Counted from the first letter of the stretch, positions 36,336-44,756 are shown. The stretch is DNA of 64,000 nt from Pectobacterium carotovorum (GCF_033898505.1 NZ_JAXAFK010000002.1:248001-312000); one strand, 5' to 3'. The notes: generated by a model not told the origin, from the sequence alone. Program-made: numbers and translations.

Positions 36336-38417
36336 TTACTGGTGCTCCTGATTAGCCTCATCGCCAAACGTGATGGCGCGTCCACGCGCATCCATTTGCG
36401 CTTTATCGCGGTTGAAGCCCATTTTGGCGCGGACGCCGCCTAGCATGCCGCTGCGTTGATAGATTTCGTTCGCACGATCGTGGTTGTACTGGCTATCAGG
36501 GGTGATTTCCAATGCGCGGTCGATCCACACTTTGGCCAGATAGCTATTCTGGGCGACGCCTGCGCCGTTACGGAAAGCATACGCGTAATAACCTGCCGCA
36601 TAGTCACGGTTAGCATCATCTTCGTCGTTCCATAATTCAGGCAGCACGACATCCACACAGATCGCCTGATCTTCAGGGATGTTGCTGAACAGCAGCAGCG
36701 TGCTCAATTCCCTTGCTGCACGCGTCCACACCGCTCTTCCCACGTTGGGGCGATGCAGTACGCCGAACATCAGTTCGCGTGCGCGCTGGTACTGTGCCGG
36801 CGACAGTGTTTCATTATCTCTGATTAGGCAATAAGCAATGTTGTACTGGCAAATCTCATTGCCTGCATCCGCTGCTCGCTCCTGCCAGTAGTCTGATTTT
36901 TCTTGATCTTCGTAAGGAGAAGGATCGCGTTCATTGCGGCGGGAAAGGTGGCCGGAATATAAATCCGACAGCGTTGCCATTGAGGAGGCTTCGCCCCAGC
37001 CCGCCGCTTCGTGTAGCAGAAAGACCCCTGCTTCTTCAGAAACGGATTCGAACAGGTTGGCTGCGGCCTGACCAAAATTGACATCGGACTCGATGGTGCG
37101 GCAACGAGCAAGTAAGGCATCGCTGTCGAACTGGCCCTGAGTAATGCCATAGAAACCGAACTTGCTGGCGAGCGCCGCGATAGTGGTTTCATAGGCTGAA
37201 TCTGCCCACGTTTGGCAGCGCACCAGAAGCTTTGGCATCAGATTGAAGCTATCTTCGATACCGGCAAAATTGATACAGCTTATTAGCGTATCGAGTGCGC
37301 CTTCATTCGGGTGTGATACCGGGAGATCAACCTGCCAGGCCTCAACCATCAGGTCATAGGCCAACTGCATATCGACTTTATTCCAGTGAATATCGCCATT
37401 TTCGTCCGTTCGTGCATAGGTACTGAGGAAGCTGGCATATTTGCGTAGTACCTTCGCGCGAACATCCGCATCAAGCTCAAGCGTCAGCAACCAGTCAAAG
37501 GTTTTCCGGCAGTAGGCCACGCTTTCGGTGTCCTCTGCATCAGGCAGAAGTACGTCATAGCCAATGTAGTCCCAGCACTGAGTTACGCGCAGGCTGTTAC
37601 GCTCTGGCTCTGTCAGGGCTTCACACGGTGGTCCATCAATAAATTGCGTCATGGCCTCATGGCTACCACCCCAGCGTGGATACAGGAAGTAAACGCACTC
37701 TTCGCGAACGGCTAAGTCCTGTGGACGAACGGCTAAGGTGATACGCAGCCAGTAGTTCATGGGCTCTTCCCACTCGTGCTCCTCTCTGGCTGGCAGCGAA
37801 GCGGGCAGTGCGATAGGCAATTCAACCAGCGCTTGTGCACCTTCATTACGCAGATGCTGTAGGCCTGCTTCCCACAGTGCAGGCTCAACTTGTGCCTGAC
37901 GCTGCGCGTAGGTTAGTGGTTCGCCGCCTTGTAACAATACGCCTAACCACTGCGGTTCACCTAGATAGCAGGTCAAACGAAACAGACGCGAAAAGACCAG
38001 GGCGGGTCGCTGATGTAACGTGCTGGCGCGCAGGTAAGCCGCGACGCCTAGATCGCGAGCCAGTTCTGCTCCCATCCAGCGATCGTCTTCTACATATTGC
38101 CCACCGTTTGAGGTACGAATCCGCGCCGCGGCATCTTCCCAATACTGCCCTATCAGATAATTGGCGTGATAGCTCTCAGGGTGGGCCGCAACCCACACCT
38201 GCAAGTGCGATAGGAGATCGACATGCGATACCGCTGGGTCAAAGAGCGAATTAATGTGCCAATTGTAGGTATAAGGCCGGTTAGGGCCATCCAACCAAAC
38301 CTGGTGTTCTTGTTCCAGCAGGGTATCAAGTGCATCGAATTGATGCGTGTTGAGCATCTCGCGCAACTGCGCGCGGCGCTTCACCAATGCGGTGAGTGAT
38401 TCAGAGATTGATGTCAT
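36336..38417 (-). CDS. DUF4034-like protein with Sel1/TPR-type C-terminal repeats
   Basis: 693 residues, no signal peptide or transmembrane helix, acidic and Trp/Tyr-rich. The N-terminal part (ALVKRRAQLREMLNTHQFDA ... HVDLLSHLQVWVAAHPESYHANYLIGQYW) resembles DUF4034 proteins. The C-terminal third has helical repeats of Sel1/TPR character (ANRDYAAGYYAYAFRNGAGVAQNSYLAKVWIDRALEI, first 20 residues of which carry the Ala/Gly spacing). The family assignment is from memory and moderate. Function is unknown; such proteins occur near toxin or secretion loci, but no partner is visible here. It lies alone between the siderophore operon and the phn remnant, with palindromes in its promoter region (38572-38603). 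Confidence 0.8.
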   Translation of the reverse strand: MTSISESLTALVKRRAQLREMLNTHQFDALDTLLEQEHQVWLDGPNRPYTYNWHINSLFDPAVSHVDLLSHLQVWVAAHPESYHANYLIGQYWEDAAARIRTSNGGQYVEDDRWMGAELARDLGVAAYLRASTLHQRPALVFSRLFRLTCYLGEPQWLGVLLQGGEPLTYAQRQAQVEPALWEAGLQHLRNEGAQALVELPIALPASLPAREEHEWEEPMNYWLRITLAVRPQDLAVREECVYFLYPRWGGSHEAMTQFIDGPPCEALTEPERNSLRVTQCWDYIGYDVLLPDAEDTESVAYCRKTFDWLLTLELDADVRAKVLRKYASFLSTYARTDENGDIHWNKVDMQLAYDLMVEAWQVDLPVSHPNEGALDTLISCINFAGIEDSFNLMPKLLVRCQTWADSAYETTIAALASKFGFYGITQGQFDSDALLARCRTIESDVNFGQAAANLFESVSEEAGVFLLHEAAGWGEASSMATLSDLYSGHLSRRNERDPSPYEDQEKSDYWQERAADAGNEICQYNIAYCLIRDNETLSPAQYQRARELMFGVLHRPNVGRAVWTRAARELSTLLLFSNIPEDQAICVDVVLPELWNDEDDANRDYAAGYYAYAFRNGAGVAQNSYLAKVWIDRALEITPDSQYNHDRANEIYQRSGMLGGVRAKMGFNRDKAQMDARGRAITFGDEANQEHQ

Positions 38418-38862
38418 AGAGTGAGTTCTTAAGCTGTTGTTGAGTCATAACGCCGGTAACATCGTGCTTTATCAGCAGCATGTGTGGGCAGAATTCTGGG
38501 TGATAACCGTGCTGTATCTCATTGATAATGAATACCGTTATACCAACAAATCAGTACATAGACATCGATATTTACATAAATGTAAATAACCGTTTAAAAC
38601 GGTGTAAATGGGGGAAGGGAGAGGGGAAATTGTGGGCTACTCTGATTGAGAGCCATGATGATCTGGCATGCCGTGAATGAGGTTTACGCATGACGTTCCC
38701 CTTAAGGGCATCATTGCACGCAGGTTTATTGGCGATGGCTTATTGATGATTATCCGATTCTACTGTCAGATGAACCGACGACCTCATGGATGCTAAAAAC
38801 CTACTGGCTGTCATATAGCTCATCAACAATGCGAAAGACAGAGGATACTGGAGACTGTATTC
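38418..38862. other. intergenic region with two palindromes upstream of the DUF4034-like gene
   Basis: 445 bp with no convincing gene. It includes the palindromes TTTACATAAATGTAAA (38572-38587) and ACCGTTTAAAACGGT (38589-38603), 155-186 bp upstream of the DUF4034-like start. The right part (about 38640-38862) may be decayed phosphonate-operon DNA, but I recognise no reading frame there. Confidence 0.4.
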
Positions 38863-38985
38863 ATGATCGCTGAGGATGAATGCAATGATTACGATCTGCC
38901 GCGAGCCGACCTGTTGCTCGTCAAGCGGCAGGCGCCGCAAATGAAACTGATGCGCGTGTGGCGTCAGGGTGTCCGGGTATTCTGA
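38863..38985 (+). pseudogene. phnM: phnM C-terminal remnant
   Basis: A 40-codon frame ending ADLLLVKRQAPQMKLMRVWR-QGVRVF. The ADLLLV...VWRQGVRVF pattern is the typical C-terminus of PhnM-type amidohydrolases (alpha-D-ribose 1-methylphosphonate 5-triphosphate diphosphatase), whose full length is near 380 residues. It stops 2 bp before phnN, the spacing expected of an intact phnM-phnN junction. The rest of phnM and upstream phn genes are absent, so this is a deletion scar. Identification rests on about 25 residues plus context. Confidence 0.6.
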
Positions 38986-38987
38986 TC

Positions 38988-39557
38988 ATGCCGAAACTCA
39001 TCTACCTCATTGGGCCTTCCGGCGCAGGCAAAGACAGCCTGCTGTGGGCAATTCGTCAGTTGGCGTTACCTCGTCTGCTGGTGGCGCATCGGTACATTAC
39101 CCGTCCCGCTGAAATACAAGGTGAGAACCATATTGCACTCACCCCGGAGGAGTTCGCGAACCGTCAGCAGCTTGGTCTCTTCGCGCTCCACTGGCGGGCG
39201 CACCAGTATCACTATGGTATCGGGATAGAGATTGATGGTTGGCTCCAGCGGGGAAGCTACGTCATCGTGAATGGCTCACGGGCTTACCTGAGTCAGGCGC
39301 GTGAGCGCTACGGCAACACGCTGTTTCCGATATGCCTGACCGTTTCTACATCGACACTGCGAGAGCGGTTATGCGCCAGAGGACGGGAAAGCGAACAGCA
39401 AATCGCCACGCGATTGCAGCGGGCGGAAGAAGAACAGAGCCGCTTACAAAGCGACTGTGTGTTATTGAACAACGATGGCGACCTGCAACGCACGTTATCC
39501 ACCTTTCAGTCGCTGCTGCCGTTCGACAGCGTTTGTGCGGCGCGCAGCGAACGATAG
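38988..39557 (+). CDS. phnN: ribose 1,5-bisphosphate phosphokinase PhnN
   Basis: Phosphorylates ribose 1,5-bisphosphate to PRPP, in phosphonate degradation and as an alternative PRPP route. 189 residues, guanylate-kinase-like fold. Walker A GPSGAGKDSLL near 10, RYITRP near 35, and a lid with LRERLCARGRE. Start at the ATG at 38988, directly after the phnM remnant; an upstream in-frame start at 38958 is rejected. phnP follows 38 bp downstream. With no C-P lyase genes in the window, the alternative PRPP role may explain its retention. Confidence 0.9.
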   Translation: MPKLIYLIGPSGAGKDSLLWAIRQLALPRLLVAHRYITRPAEIQGENHIALTPEEFANRQQLGLFALHWRAHQYHYGIGIEIDGWLQRGSYVIVNGSRAYLSQARERYGNTLFPICLTVSTSTLRERLCARGRESEQQIATRLQRAEEEQSRLQSDCVLLNNDGDLQRTLSTFQSLLPFDSVCAARSER

Positions 39558-39595
39558 GCCGAGCGGCAAGCGCACTGGAGAGCAGAGGAAAACCG

Positions 39596-40381
39596 ATGGC
39601 AGCAAATAGGGCAGCAAATAGTGACGGGATCGTTTTTCACTTTCTGGGAACCGGTAGCGCGCAGCAGGTTCCCGCCTTTGGCTGTGAATGCGAAGTCTGT
39701 CAGCAGGCGCTGCGCGATGAAAAAAAACGGCGCCGTGCCTGCTGTGCGGCCATCACGACACAAGGCCGGATTATCCTGATTGATGCCGGACTACCCGAAC
39801 TCGCGCCGTATCTGCTCCCTTATTCGCGTCGGCATATTCTGCTGACCCACTATCATATGGATCACGTTCAGGGATTATTTCCCCTACGCTGGGGTTACGG
39901 CGATCCCATTCCGGTCTTTGGCCCCCCGGATGATGCGGGCTGCGACGATCTCTTTAAGCACCCAGGGATTCTGCATTTTCAACCGCCTCTGACACCTTTC
40001 CAGCCCTTCGAGCTGGACGGCATAATCATCACGCCAGTGCCCTTAATCCATTCCAAATTAACCTACGGTTACCTCATCCAGGCGCCGACGCATGCGCTGG
40101 CCTACCTGACCGACACCATGGGCCTGCCGCATGAAACCTCTCAATTTCTCTCATCCCACACGCTGGACTATGCGATTGTCGATTGCAGCCACCCTCCCCA
40201 AACGACGCCACCACGCAACCACAATGACGTCACCCGCGCGCTGGAAATCTTCACTCAGCTACACCCCAAACAACTGTACCTGACCCACATCGGCCACGAA
40301 CTGGATCGCTGGCTCCAAACGCAGACGCTGCTGCCTGAGAACGTCCATGCGGCGTATGACGGGCTGGTGTTGGGGCTGTAG
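39596..40381 (+). CDS. phnP: phosphoribosyl 1,2-cyclic phosphodiesterase PhnP
   Basis: Metallo-beta-lactamase-fold phosphodiesterase opening the cyclic phosphate made by C-P lyase. 261 residues from the ATG at 39596 (ribosome site AGAGGAAAA). GTGSAQQVPAFGCECEVC at the N-terminus carries the family's structural zinc cysteines; the catalytic metal motif is THYHMDHVQG near 85. DYAIVDCSH and LTHIGHEL supply further ligands. The open frame extends back to 39332 over phnN and is not real there. A terminator follows at 40431. Confidence 0.9.
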   Translation: MAANRAANSDGIVFHFLGTGSAQQVPAFGCECEVCQQALRDEKKRRRACCAAITTQGRIILIDAGLPELAPYLLPYSRRHILLTHYHMDHVQGLFPLRWGYGDPIPVFGPPDDAGCDDLFKHPGILHFQPPLTPFQPFELDGIIITPVPLIHSKLTYGYLIQAPTHALAYLTDTMGLPHETSQFLSSHTLDYAIVDCSHPPQTTPPRNHNDVTRALEIFTQLHPKQLYLTHIGHELDRWLQTQTLLPENVHAAYDGLVLGL

Positions 40382-40430
40382 GGATGGGGATCGTCGACGA
40401 GCGGTTTTAGGCGAACAGATAACATAGAGG

Positions 40431-40458
40431 TGCCATCAATAATGATGGCAGTGTTTTG
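40431..40458 (+). terminator. terminator after phnP
   Basis: TGCCATCA-ATAA-TGATGGCA (40431-40450) followed by GTGTTTTGTG, 50 bp after the phnP stop. Confidence 0.65.
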
Positions 40459-40551
40459 TGTTAGAGCATGACTTAGCCTGATAGTCGGTGAGGCGCTGTG
40501 AGCGGAATCGCAAGCCTTACTGTGAGAGAACGAAATGGCGTATTGAATGGC

Positions 40552-40815
40552 TCAGTGACCATGAACAGTCAATCCTACCAGCCGGGTCACAATAGGGCGG
40601 ACAATCAGTATGCAAACAAAAGCGGCTGGCATGGCAACCTGATAGGCATTCATCACATTTTCCATGTAATGTGGCCCCATGCCAAATTCGGCCAGAATGA
40701 TGACCAGACACATCAGAAATGCCATGATGGTCGCCATATAAAGAGCAAATACGTAGGGTAAAGATCGCTTAGGGAAGCGGAATCGCGGGGTATTTTTGGC
40801 AATAGCATTAGTCAT
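40552..40815 (-). CDS. DUF2798 small membrane protein
   Basis: 87 residues with two transmembrane helices (ALYMATIMAFLMCLVIILAE and AYQVAMPAAFVCILIVRPIV) joined by a short polar loop, and a C-terminal VTRLVGLTVHG, as in DUF2798 proteins. The ATG at 40815 is preceded by AGGATAAC; a TTG at 40818 is less likely. Function is unknown. It is divergent from the LysR-type gene at 40944 with a 128-bp gap, the common layout of a LysR regulator and its target. Confidence 0.8.
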   Translation of the reverse strand: MTNAIAKNTPRFRFPKRSLPYVFALYMATIMAFLMCLVIILAEFGMGPHYMENVMNAYQVAMPAAFVCILIVRPIVTRLVGLTVHGH

Positions 40816-40943
40816 CAAGTTATCCTGGTTAACAACGGTGAGTGAAACGGTTGCTAACCTACCAAGCTAACCAGGATGGTAGTAGAGCAGCTATGCTTTA
40901 ATCATTATTAAATAAAAGTAACGAATCAAGCATTGGGGATAAT

Positions 40944-41846
40944 ATGGATGTGTTAGGGCTGATTAGCAATTTTATCCGCGTGGTGGAGAACGGCAGTATC
41001 GCGGCGGCGGCACGAGCTAAAGGTATGAGTCCGGCGGCGGTAAGCCAGAGTCTTTCTCGGCTTGAGACACATTTGGGCGTGCGCCTGATATCGCGTACCA
41101 CTCGTAGCATGACATTAACCGAAAACGGTAAACGCTATTTCGAGAAAGTACGTCATATTCCACATGATATCGAGCTCGCCTCGCAGGCTGCTGCGAGTGA
41201 GACCAAACTGCAAGGTCCGCTTTGCATCGCGACGACTGCCGCGTTTGGTCGGTACGTTATCGCTCCACTGATGCCGGCTTTCAAAGCGTCTTTCCCCGAT
41301 ATTGATATCGAACTGATTAGTACCGATCGCAACGTCAACCATCGGTTGGAAGGCGTTGACGTCAGCATCCGCATCGAGGCACAGCTGAACGATCAACTGA
41401 TTGCCAGAAAAATCGCATCGCTGCCATTTGTCTTCTGCGCGGCCCAGGCTTATCTGGATCGCGCGGGCACCCCTCAGACTCCCGAAGAACTTAGCCAGCA
41501 CGCCTGCCTGGTTTTCCGCTATCCCACCGATGGACGTTTTCTTCCCTGGACATTTATGGTCAACGGGCAACCTGTTAACGTGAAGCTTAACCCTAAATTC
41601 ATCAGTGATGATATTGATATCATTGCAAAAATAGCCGCAAACGGAGGCGGCGTGACCCGTCTGGCAAGCTTTGTTGCCCAGCCGTTGATAGACAGTGGCA
41701 AACTCACGCCTTTGTTCTGCTCAGACCGCAGTAACGGTAACCACGTAGAGTCTCTACCGATGAATATTTACGCCTGTGTCAATGAACGTTCTGCACTGAA
41801 TTCAAAGGTAAGAGCATTTATCGCGTTTTTAGAAGCTGAGATTTAA
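40944..41846 (+). CDS. LysR-family transcriptional regulator
   Basis: 300 residues, usual LTTR size. N-terminal winged helix-turn-helix (about 4-62: GSIAAAARAKGMSPAAVSQS, then RLETHLGVRLISRTTRSMTL). The effector domain (about 90-295) begins KLQGPLCIATTAAFGRYVIA, of the AaeR/DmlR-like subgroup. The ligand is unknown. Divergent from the DUF2798 gene, which is its probable target. Confidence 0.92.
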   Translation: MDVLGLISNFIRVVENGSIAAAARAKGMSPAAVSQSLSRLETHLGVRLISRTTRSMTLTENGKRYFEKVRHIPHDIELASQAAASETKLQGPLCIATTAAFGRYVIAPLMPAFKASFPDIDIELISTDRNVNHRLEGVDVSIRIEAQLNDQLIARKIASLPFVFCAAQAYLDRAGTPQTPEELSQHACLVFRYPTDGRFLPWTFMVNGQPVNVKLNPKFISDDIDIIAKIAANGGGVTRLASFVAQPLIDSGKLTPLFCSDRSNGNHVESLPMNIYACVNERSALNSKVRAFIAFLEAEI

Positions 41847-41936
41847 GACGAGGACGTGGTGATTTTCTGGGTGAATACAGTTAAATGCAGGCTCAGTGCT
41901 GGGCTGGTTTCTTTGAGTTAGTGGCCTGTAGTGTCG

Positions 41937-41963
41937 TTATGTGTGGAGTAGTTCCACACATAA
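41937..41963. terminator. perfect hairpin after the LysR gene
   Basis: TTATGTGTGG-AGTAGTT-CCACACATAA, a 10-bp perfect stem 90 bp after the LysR stop, on the boundary between core-like genes and the tRNA-Phe-linked accessory segment. There is no U-tract. Confidence 0.45.
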
Positions 41964-42132
41964 CAGGGCTAAAAATCCACATTTTGGAATAGGTTTTTCG
42001 AGATAATGCATCGAAATGATTGTGATAAATTTATTGATTCAACTGATGTTTTTTATTGTTTTTAGAGATGTTTCCAGACGTCAGTTGAGATGATTAAACA
42101 TGACGGCTAAATCTAGTTCCTCTGAGTCCGAA

Positions 42133-43062
42133 CTAAAATCGCTGTTCCAGAACCTTCTCAAGCTTGCTTACCGCCGCACTAAATTTGGCCGGATTTTTAG
42201 CATGTAAGGCCGCTAAATTATGCTGTTTCCAACGAATAGCGGGAAGATGTTGAATATCAGGATAGCGATATAGCGACCAGTCAGGGGTGTTTTGCTTATA
42301 GCTCAGTAAAAACTGTTTATCCTGAGCAGTAAAGTGAGATCTCAATGCTTGCGGCAGTAAAATCGTCACTGACAAAAGCGATTCCAGCGACGTTGCCTGT
42401 TGCGTCATACCCGAAAATTCTTGTTGGTACAGTGTGGTGATACGTGCAATGTCCCAGTTTGGTGCCAGTAGTTCGGTGATGGGACGGGGATGACCAGCCA
42501 GATAGCAAAGAAAGCCATCAAAGAGTTCACGTGTGAGGCCCGGTTTCTCCAGCATATTTAGCACGTCAAACAGATCGCGTGGATGCTGGCGATCGAGCGC
42601 AGCGCAGATTTTACCGCCGTAAAGATCTGCCAGTGAAACGACATTCATAGTGGTAAAGCCGAATTCCATTTCCACCTGCTCGCATACTGGCATTTCTGCT
42701 GGAGGCAACAGCAATCCACGCCAAACCGGGCTGACTTCAATCTTTATCTGCGCATCAGCGGTGTTAACGATGATGCGCTTTTCATCTGCTTTATTATCCT
42801 GTCGAATTGCGGTGATCCCCGGCCTGCCGTTCAGCGATTCGGTAATGTGCATCAAGGCATCGTCAATAGCGACTAGATCGGTATCACGATCTATGAAGGT
42901 TTGATAAACCAGATCGATATCTACTGATAGGCGAGGGAAATCCTGCACAAACAGATTGATAGCTGTGCCGCCTTTCAGCGCGAAGCAGGGCTCTTTCGCT
43001 ACATGCGGCAGGGCAGTCATTAATAGCCTGACCTGTTGGGCATAAATATCACGCTGATCCAT
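42133..43062 (-). CDS. abiEii: AbiEii nucleotidyltransferase toxin (type IV TA, phage abortive infection)
   Basis: Nucleotidyltransferase-fold toxin of the AbiE system, which halts growth and blocks phage replication. 309 residues from the ATG at 43062; the frame is open to 43137 inside the partner gene. Catalytic motif LKGGTAINLFV near 28-38, followed by RLSVDIDLVY with the metal Asp pair, and further conserved SLADLYGGKICAALDRQHPRDLFD. Start overlaps the 3' end of abiEi by 14 bp, typical of translationally coupled AbiE pairs. It lies in the accessory segment next to tRNA-Phe. Confidence 0.9.
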   Translation of the reverse strand: MDQRDIYAQQVRLLMTALPHVAKEPCFALKGGTAINLFVQDFPRLSVDIDLVYQTFIDRDTDLVAIDDALMHITESLNGRPGITAIRQDNKADEKRIIVNTADAQIKIEVSPVWRGLLLPPAEMPVCEQVEMEFGFTTMNVVSLADLYGGKICAALDRQHPRDLFDVLNMLEKPGLTRELFDGFLCYLAGHPRPITELLAPNWDIARITTLYQQEFSGMTQQATSLESLLSVTILLPQALRSHFTAQDKQFLLSYKQNTPDWSLYRYPDIQHLPAIRWKQHNLAALHAKNPAKFSAAVSKLEKVLEQRF

Positions 43063-43852
43063 CTTCGATTCCTTTCGATTTAAATTCCCTGGGAACGGTG
43101 ATTTGGTAATCCGGTTCCAGCCAGCCGCCGGGGACAATTTGCCTCTTTCCAGCGCCTATTTCTATACCACTTTTATCGAGATACTGAAAATAAGGATGCC
43201 CATTACGCTGGGCAAGGTAGAGCATCACCCGGTTGGTTTTTACCGAACGACTGGTGGAAAGCAGCGCCTGTAATCTACGCGGGCTTAGAAGGTGTAGACC
43301 CTGAAATAATGCATCGGCATGCTCAAATGATATTTGTGTGGGAACGCCACTGGCGATTTCATACGCGGCAAGCTCTGGAACGCTGCCAGTCAATCGCCGG
43401 TCGCCGATTTTTAGCTCTGTCGTGAATGGCATCACATCAACCGACAGGCCTGATGTGTAGATAACGACAAAGGTGGCGGATTTTTCAAAGGCGGCGAACC
43501 ACACCGGTAGCGTAATGTACGCCGGGAGCGTGAGCCAGATTTGAGGTTTACCCAGTTCGGTATAGTGGGAATAACCTTGTAGCGCAATGCTCGTCAGTCC
43601 TGCTACCCGTATTGGTTTTTCCCATTGGGTTTGCAGGCAGTAAACCGCATCTACCCAATCCGGTTCTCGGCCCGTCCGGCAGTAAACGCCGTGCGCGATC
43701 CGCCTGAGCCAGCCGTTTTGGACATAGACGTAAGAGAGCTTACGATCTATGCCGTTGCGGGTAAGCCATGATTGGAGCAACACCTGACCGGGCAGCGTGT
43801 TTTGCATTAGCCAGTTTAGATAATTAGTCAAATGTCGCCTTTTAATAGACAA
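43049..43852 (-). CDS. abiEi: AbiEi antitoxin / autorepressor
   Basis: Antitoxin of the AbiE pair: an N-terminal winged helix that binds the promoter (about 10-60, LQSWLTRNGIDRKLSYVYVQ then NGWLRRIAHGVY) and a C-terminal antitoxin domain. 267 residues from a TTG at 43852. The next in-frame Met is at 43807 (MQNTLPG), and neither start has a clear ribosome site, so the start is uncertain; the TTG keeps the LNWLMQ stretch usual in the family. The inverted repeat at 43833-43851 overlaps the TTG start and a second lies upstream at 43926-43944, fitting cooperative autorepression. Confidence 0.87.
   Translation of the reverse strand: MSIKRRHLTNYLNWLMQNTLPGQVLLQSWLTRNGIDRKLSYVYVQNGWLRRIAHGVYCRTGREPDWVDAVYCLQTQWEKPIRVAGLTSIALQGYSHYTELGKPQIWLTLPAYITLPVWFAAFEKSATFVVIYTSGLSVDVMPFTTELKIGDRRLTGSVPELAAYEIASGVPTQISFEHADALFQGLHLLSPRRLQALLSTSRSVKTNRVMLYLAQRNGHPYFQYLDKSGIEIGAGKRQIVPGGWLEPDYQITVPREFKSKGIEDGSA
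43833..43851. promoter_or_regulatory. AbiEi operator candidate 1
   Basis: TGTCGCCTTTTAATAGACA, an inverted repeat (TGTC...GACA) overlapping the start of abiEi. Close relative of the site at 43926-43944. Confidence 0.55.
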
Positions 43853-43925
43853 TTGTGAAAATTATTAAACCATCTTAGGTTTGTCCGTTCTGCATAACAA
43901 GACTGAGTTTGATTATTTTGATATA

Positions 43926-43944
43926 TGTCGCTTTTAAATCGACA
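43926..43944. promoter_or_regulatory. AbiEi operator candidate 2
   Basis: TGTCGCTTTTAAATCGACA has a perfect 5-bp inverted TGTCG/CGACA with an A/T-rich centre, 93 bp upstream of the first copy. Paired repeats are the known binding pattern of AbiEi antitoxins. Confidence 0.6.
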
Positions 43945-44075
43945 TCTTGTTGAAAATATAAACCATGGGTTGAGCCGAGAAAGTAAGGCCAAAGGTATTC
44001 GGTCGGTTTAAACCCCTTGCGGCGCATCGCCGATGGCGCTATCGTTTACCCGCACCTGCAAAATCAGGTGCCGGG

Positions 44076-44287
44076 ATTGGTCTCCTGAAATATACCTTAC
44101 TGGCGGCATAGGACGCGCTCGCGTCTTTTTTTATGTCGTACGCACGGCTACATCTCAATGGTGGGCCGGGCGGAGGCACCGCAAGGTGCGCCGGTGTCCA
44201 GTAAGGCCGGTAAGACCAACTCCGTCCGGTTCCACCACCAGAAGATTGGTCTCTTCGGTGGTGGTTCAAATAATCACTTACTGGAGG
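44076..44287 (+). ncRNA. C4-like antisense RNA leader controlling the downstream gene
   Basis: The leader holds three related blocks. Block 1 is ATTGGTCTC (44076-44084) with CCTTACTGG (44095-44103). Block 2 is the exact complement: CCAGTAAGG (44198-44206) with AGACCAA (44213-44219). Block 3 repeats block 1: ATTGGTCTC (44245-44253) with CTTACTGGAGG (44277-44287), whose GGAGG is the ribosome site of the gene at 44295. Block 2 can therefore pair with block 1 or mask the ribosome site. This is the logic of the C4 antisense RNA of P1/P7/P4-type phages. The complementarity is seen; the C4 family name is from memory. RNA ends are not determined. Confidence 0.65.
44112..44132 (+). terminator. internal terminator/attenuator in the C4-like leader
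   Basis: GACGCG-CT-CGCGTC (44112-44125) followed directly by seven T. A canonical rho-independent terminator lying between blocks 1 and 2, so it could decide whether the antisense segment is made. Confidence 0.7.
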
Positions 44288-44294
44288 CTGCCTT

Positions 44295-44756
44295 ATGGCT
44301 ACGATCACTACCCACACTCACCCATTACTGACCGTTTCTTTTAGCGCCAAAACGGATTTCATCACGCTGGCCGATCACTGCGAACGCCTCGCCGAAACCT
44401 TGACGGAAACCCACGACCCAGCGTTAAAGCTGGCGCTATGTGACAGGCTGGCGGCTTGTCTTGCACTGCTGAGGCCGACGCTGAATGAACCCATTCCACC
44501 ACATCTGACCGAACGCCTCACCGTGAATACGTTGCCTGCGGATTCTCCTTGTGCTGAACACGATTCCGAACTGCTCTGTGATTACAGCTTTGCACTGGCT
44601 CAACTGATGGTGGGTTACGTGCTGCCGCAGGGGATTTCACACCCGTTAACGGTGTTGCTGGGGGAACTGGTTCGCTCTTTTGCTGCTGGGCTGAAAGCAC
44701 CGCGCTGGGTGCGCACCGCAGACGGCGTGACGTTTATTGATGAGGTGGCCGAATGA
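44295..44756 (+). CDS. hypothetical protein downstream of the C4-like leader
   Basis: 153 residues, MATITTHTHPLLTVSFSAKT at the start, then a soluble helical protein with Cys-, Leu- and Ala-rich helices (ALCDRLAACLALLRPTL). I do not recognise a domain. Its ribosome site (GGAGG at 44283) is embedded in the complementary block of the leader, so its translation is probably what the RNA controls. Genes in this position in P1/P4-type elements encode immunity or cell-division functions (Icd/Ash-like), but no firm similarity can be claimed. The stop overlaps the next gene by ATGA. Confidence 0.75.
   Translation: MATITTHTHPLLTVSFSAKTDFITLADHCERLAETLTETHDPALKLALCDRLAACLALLRPTLNEPIPPHLTERLTVNTLPADSPCAEHDSELLCDYSFALAQLMVGYVLPQGISHPLTVLLGELVRSFAAGLKAPRWVRTADGVTFIDEVAE

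Noticed and set aside
39332..39595. Upstream extension of the phnP frame giving a 349-residue protein.
   Set aside because: It overlaps phnN in another frame and reads as low-quality sequence; the ATG at 39596 has a ribosome site and starts the family N-terminus.
44033..44344. 103-residue frame across the C4-like leader.
   Set aside because: It runs through the hairpins and terminator and overlaps the gene at 44295; the structured RNA explains the region better. It might still be an Ash-like peptide, but no ribosome site is present.
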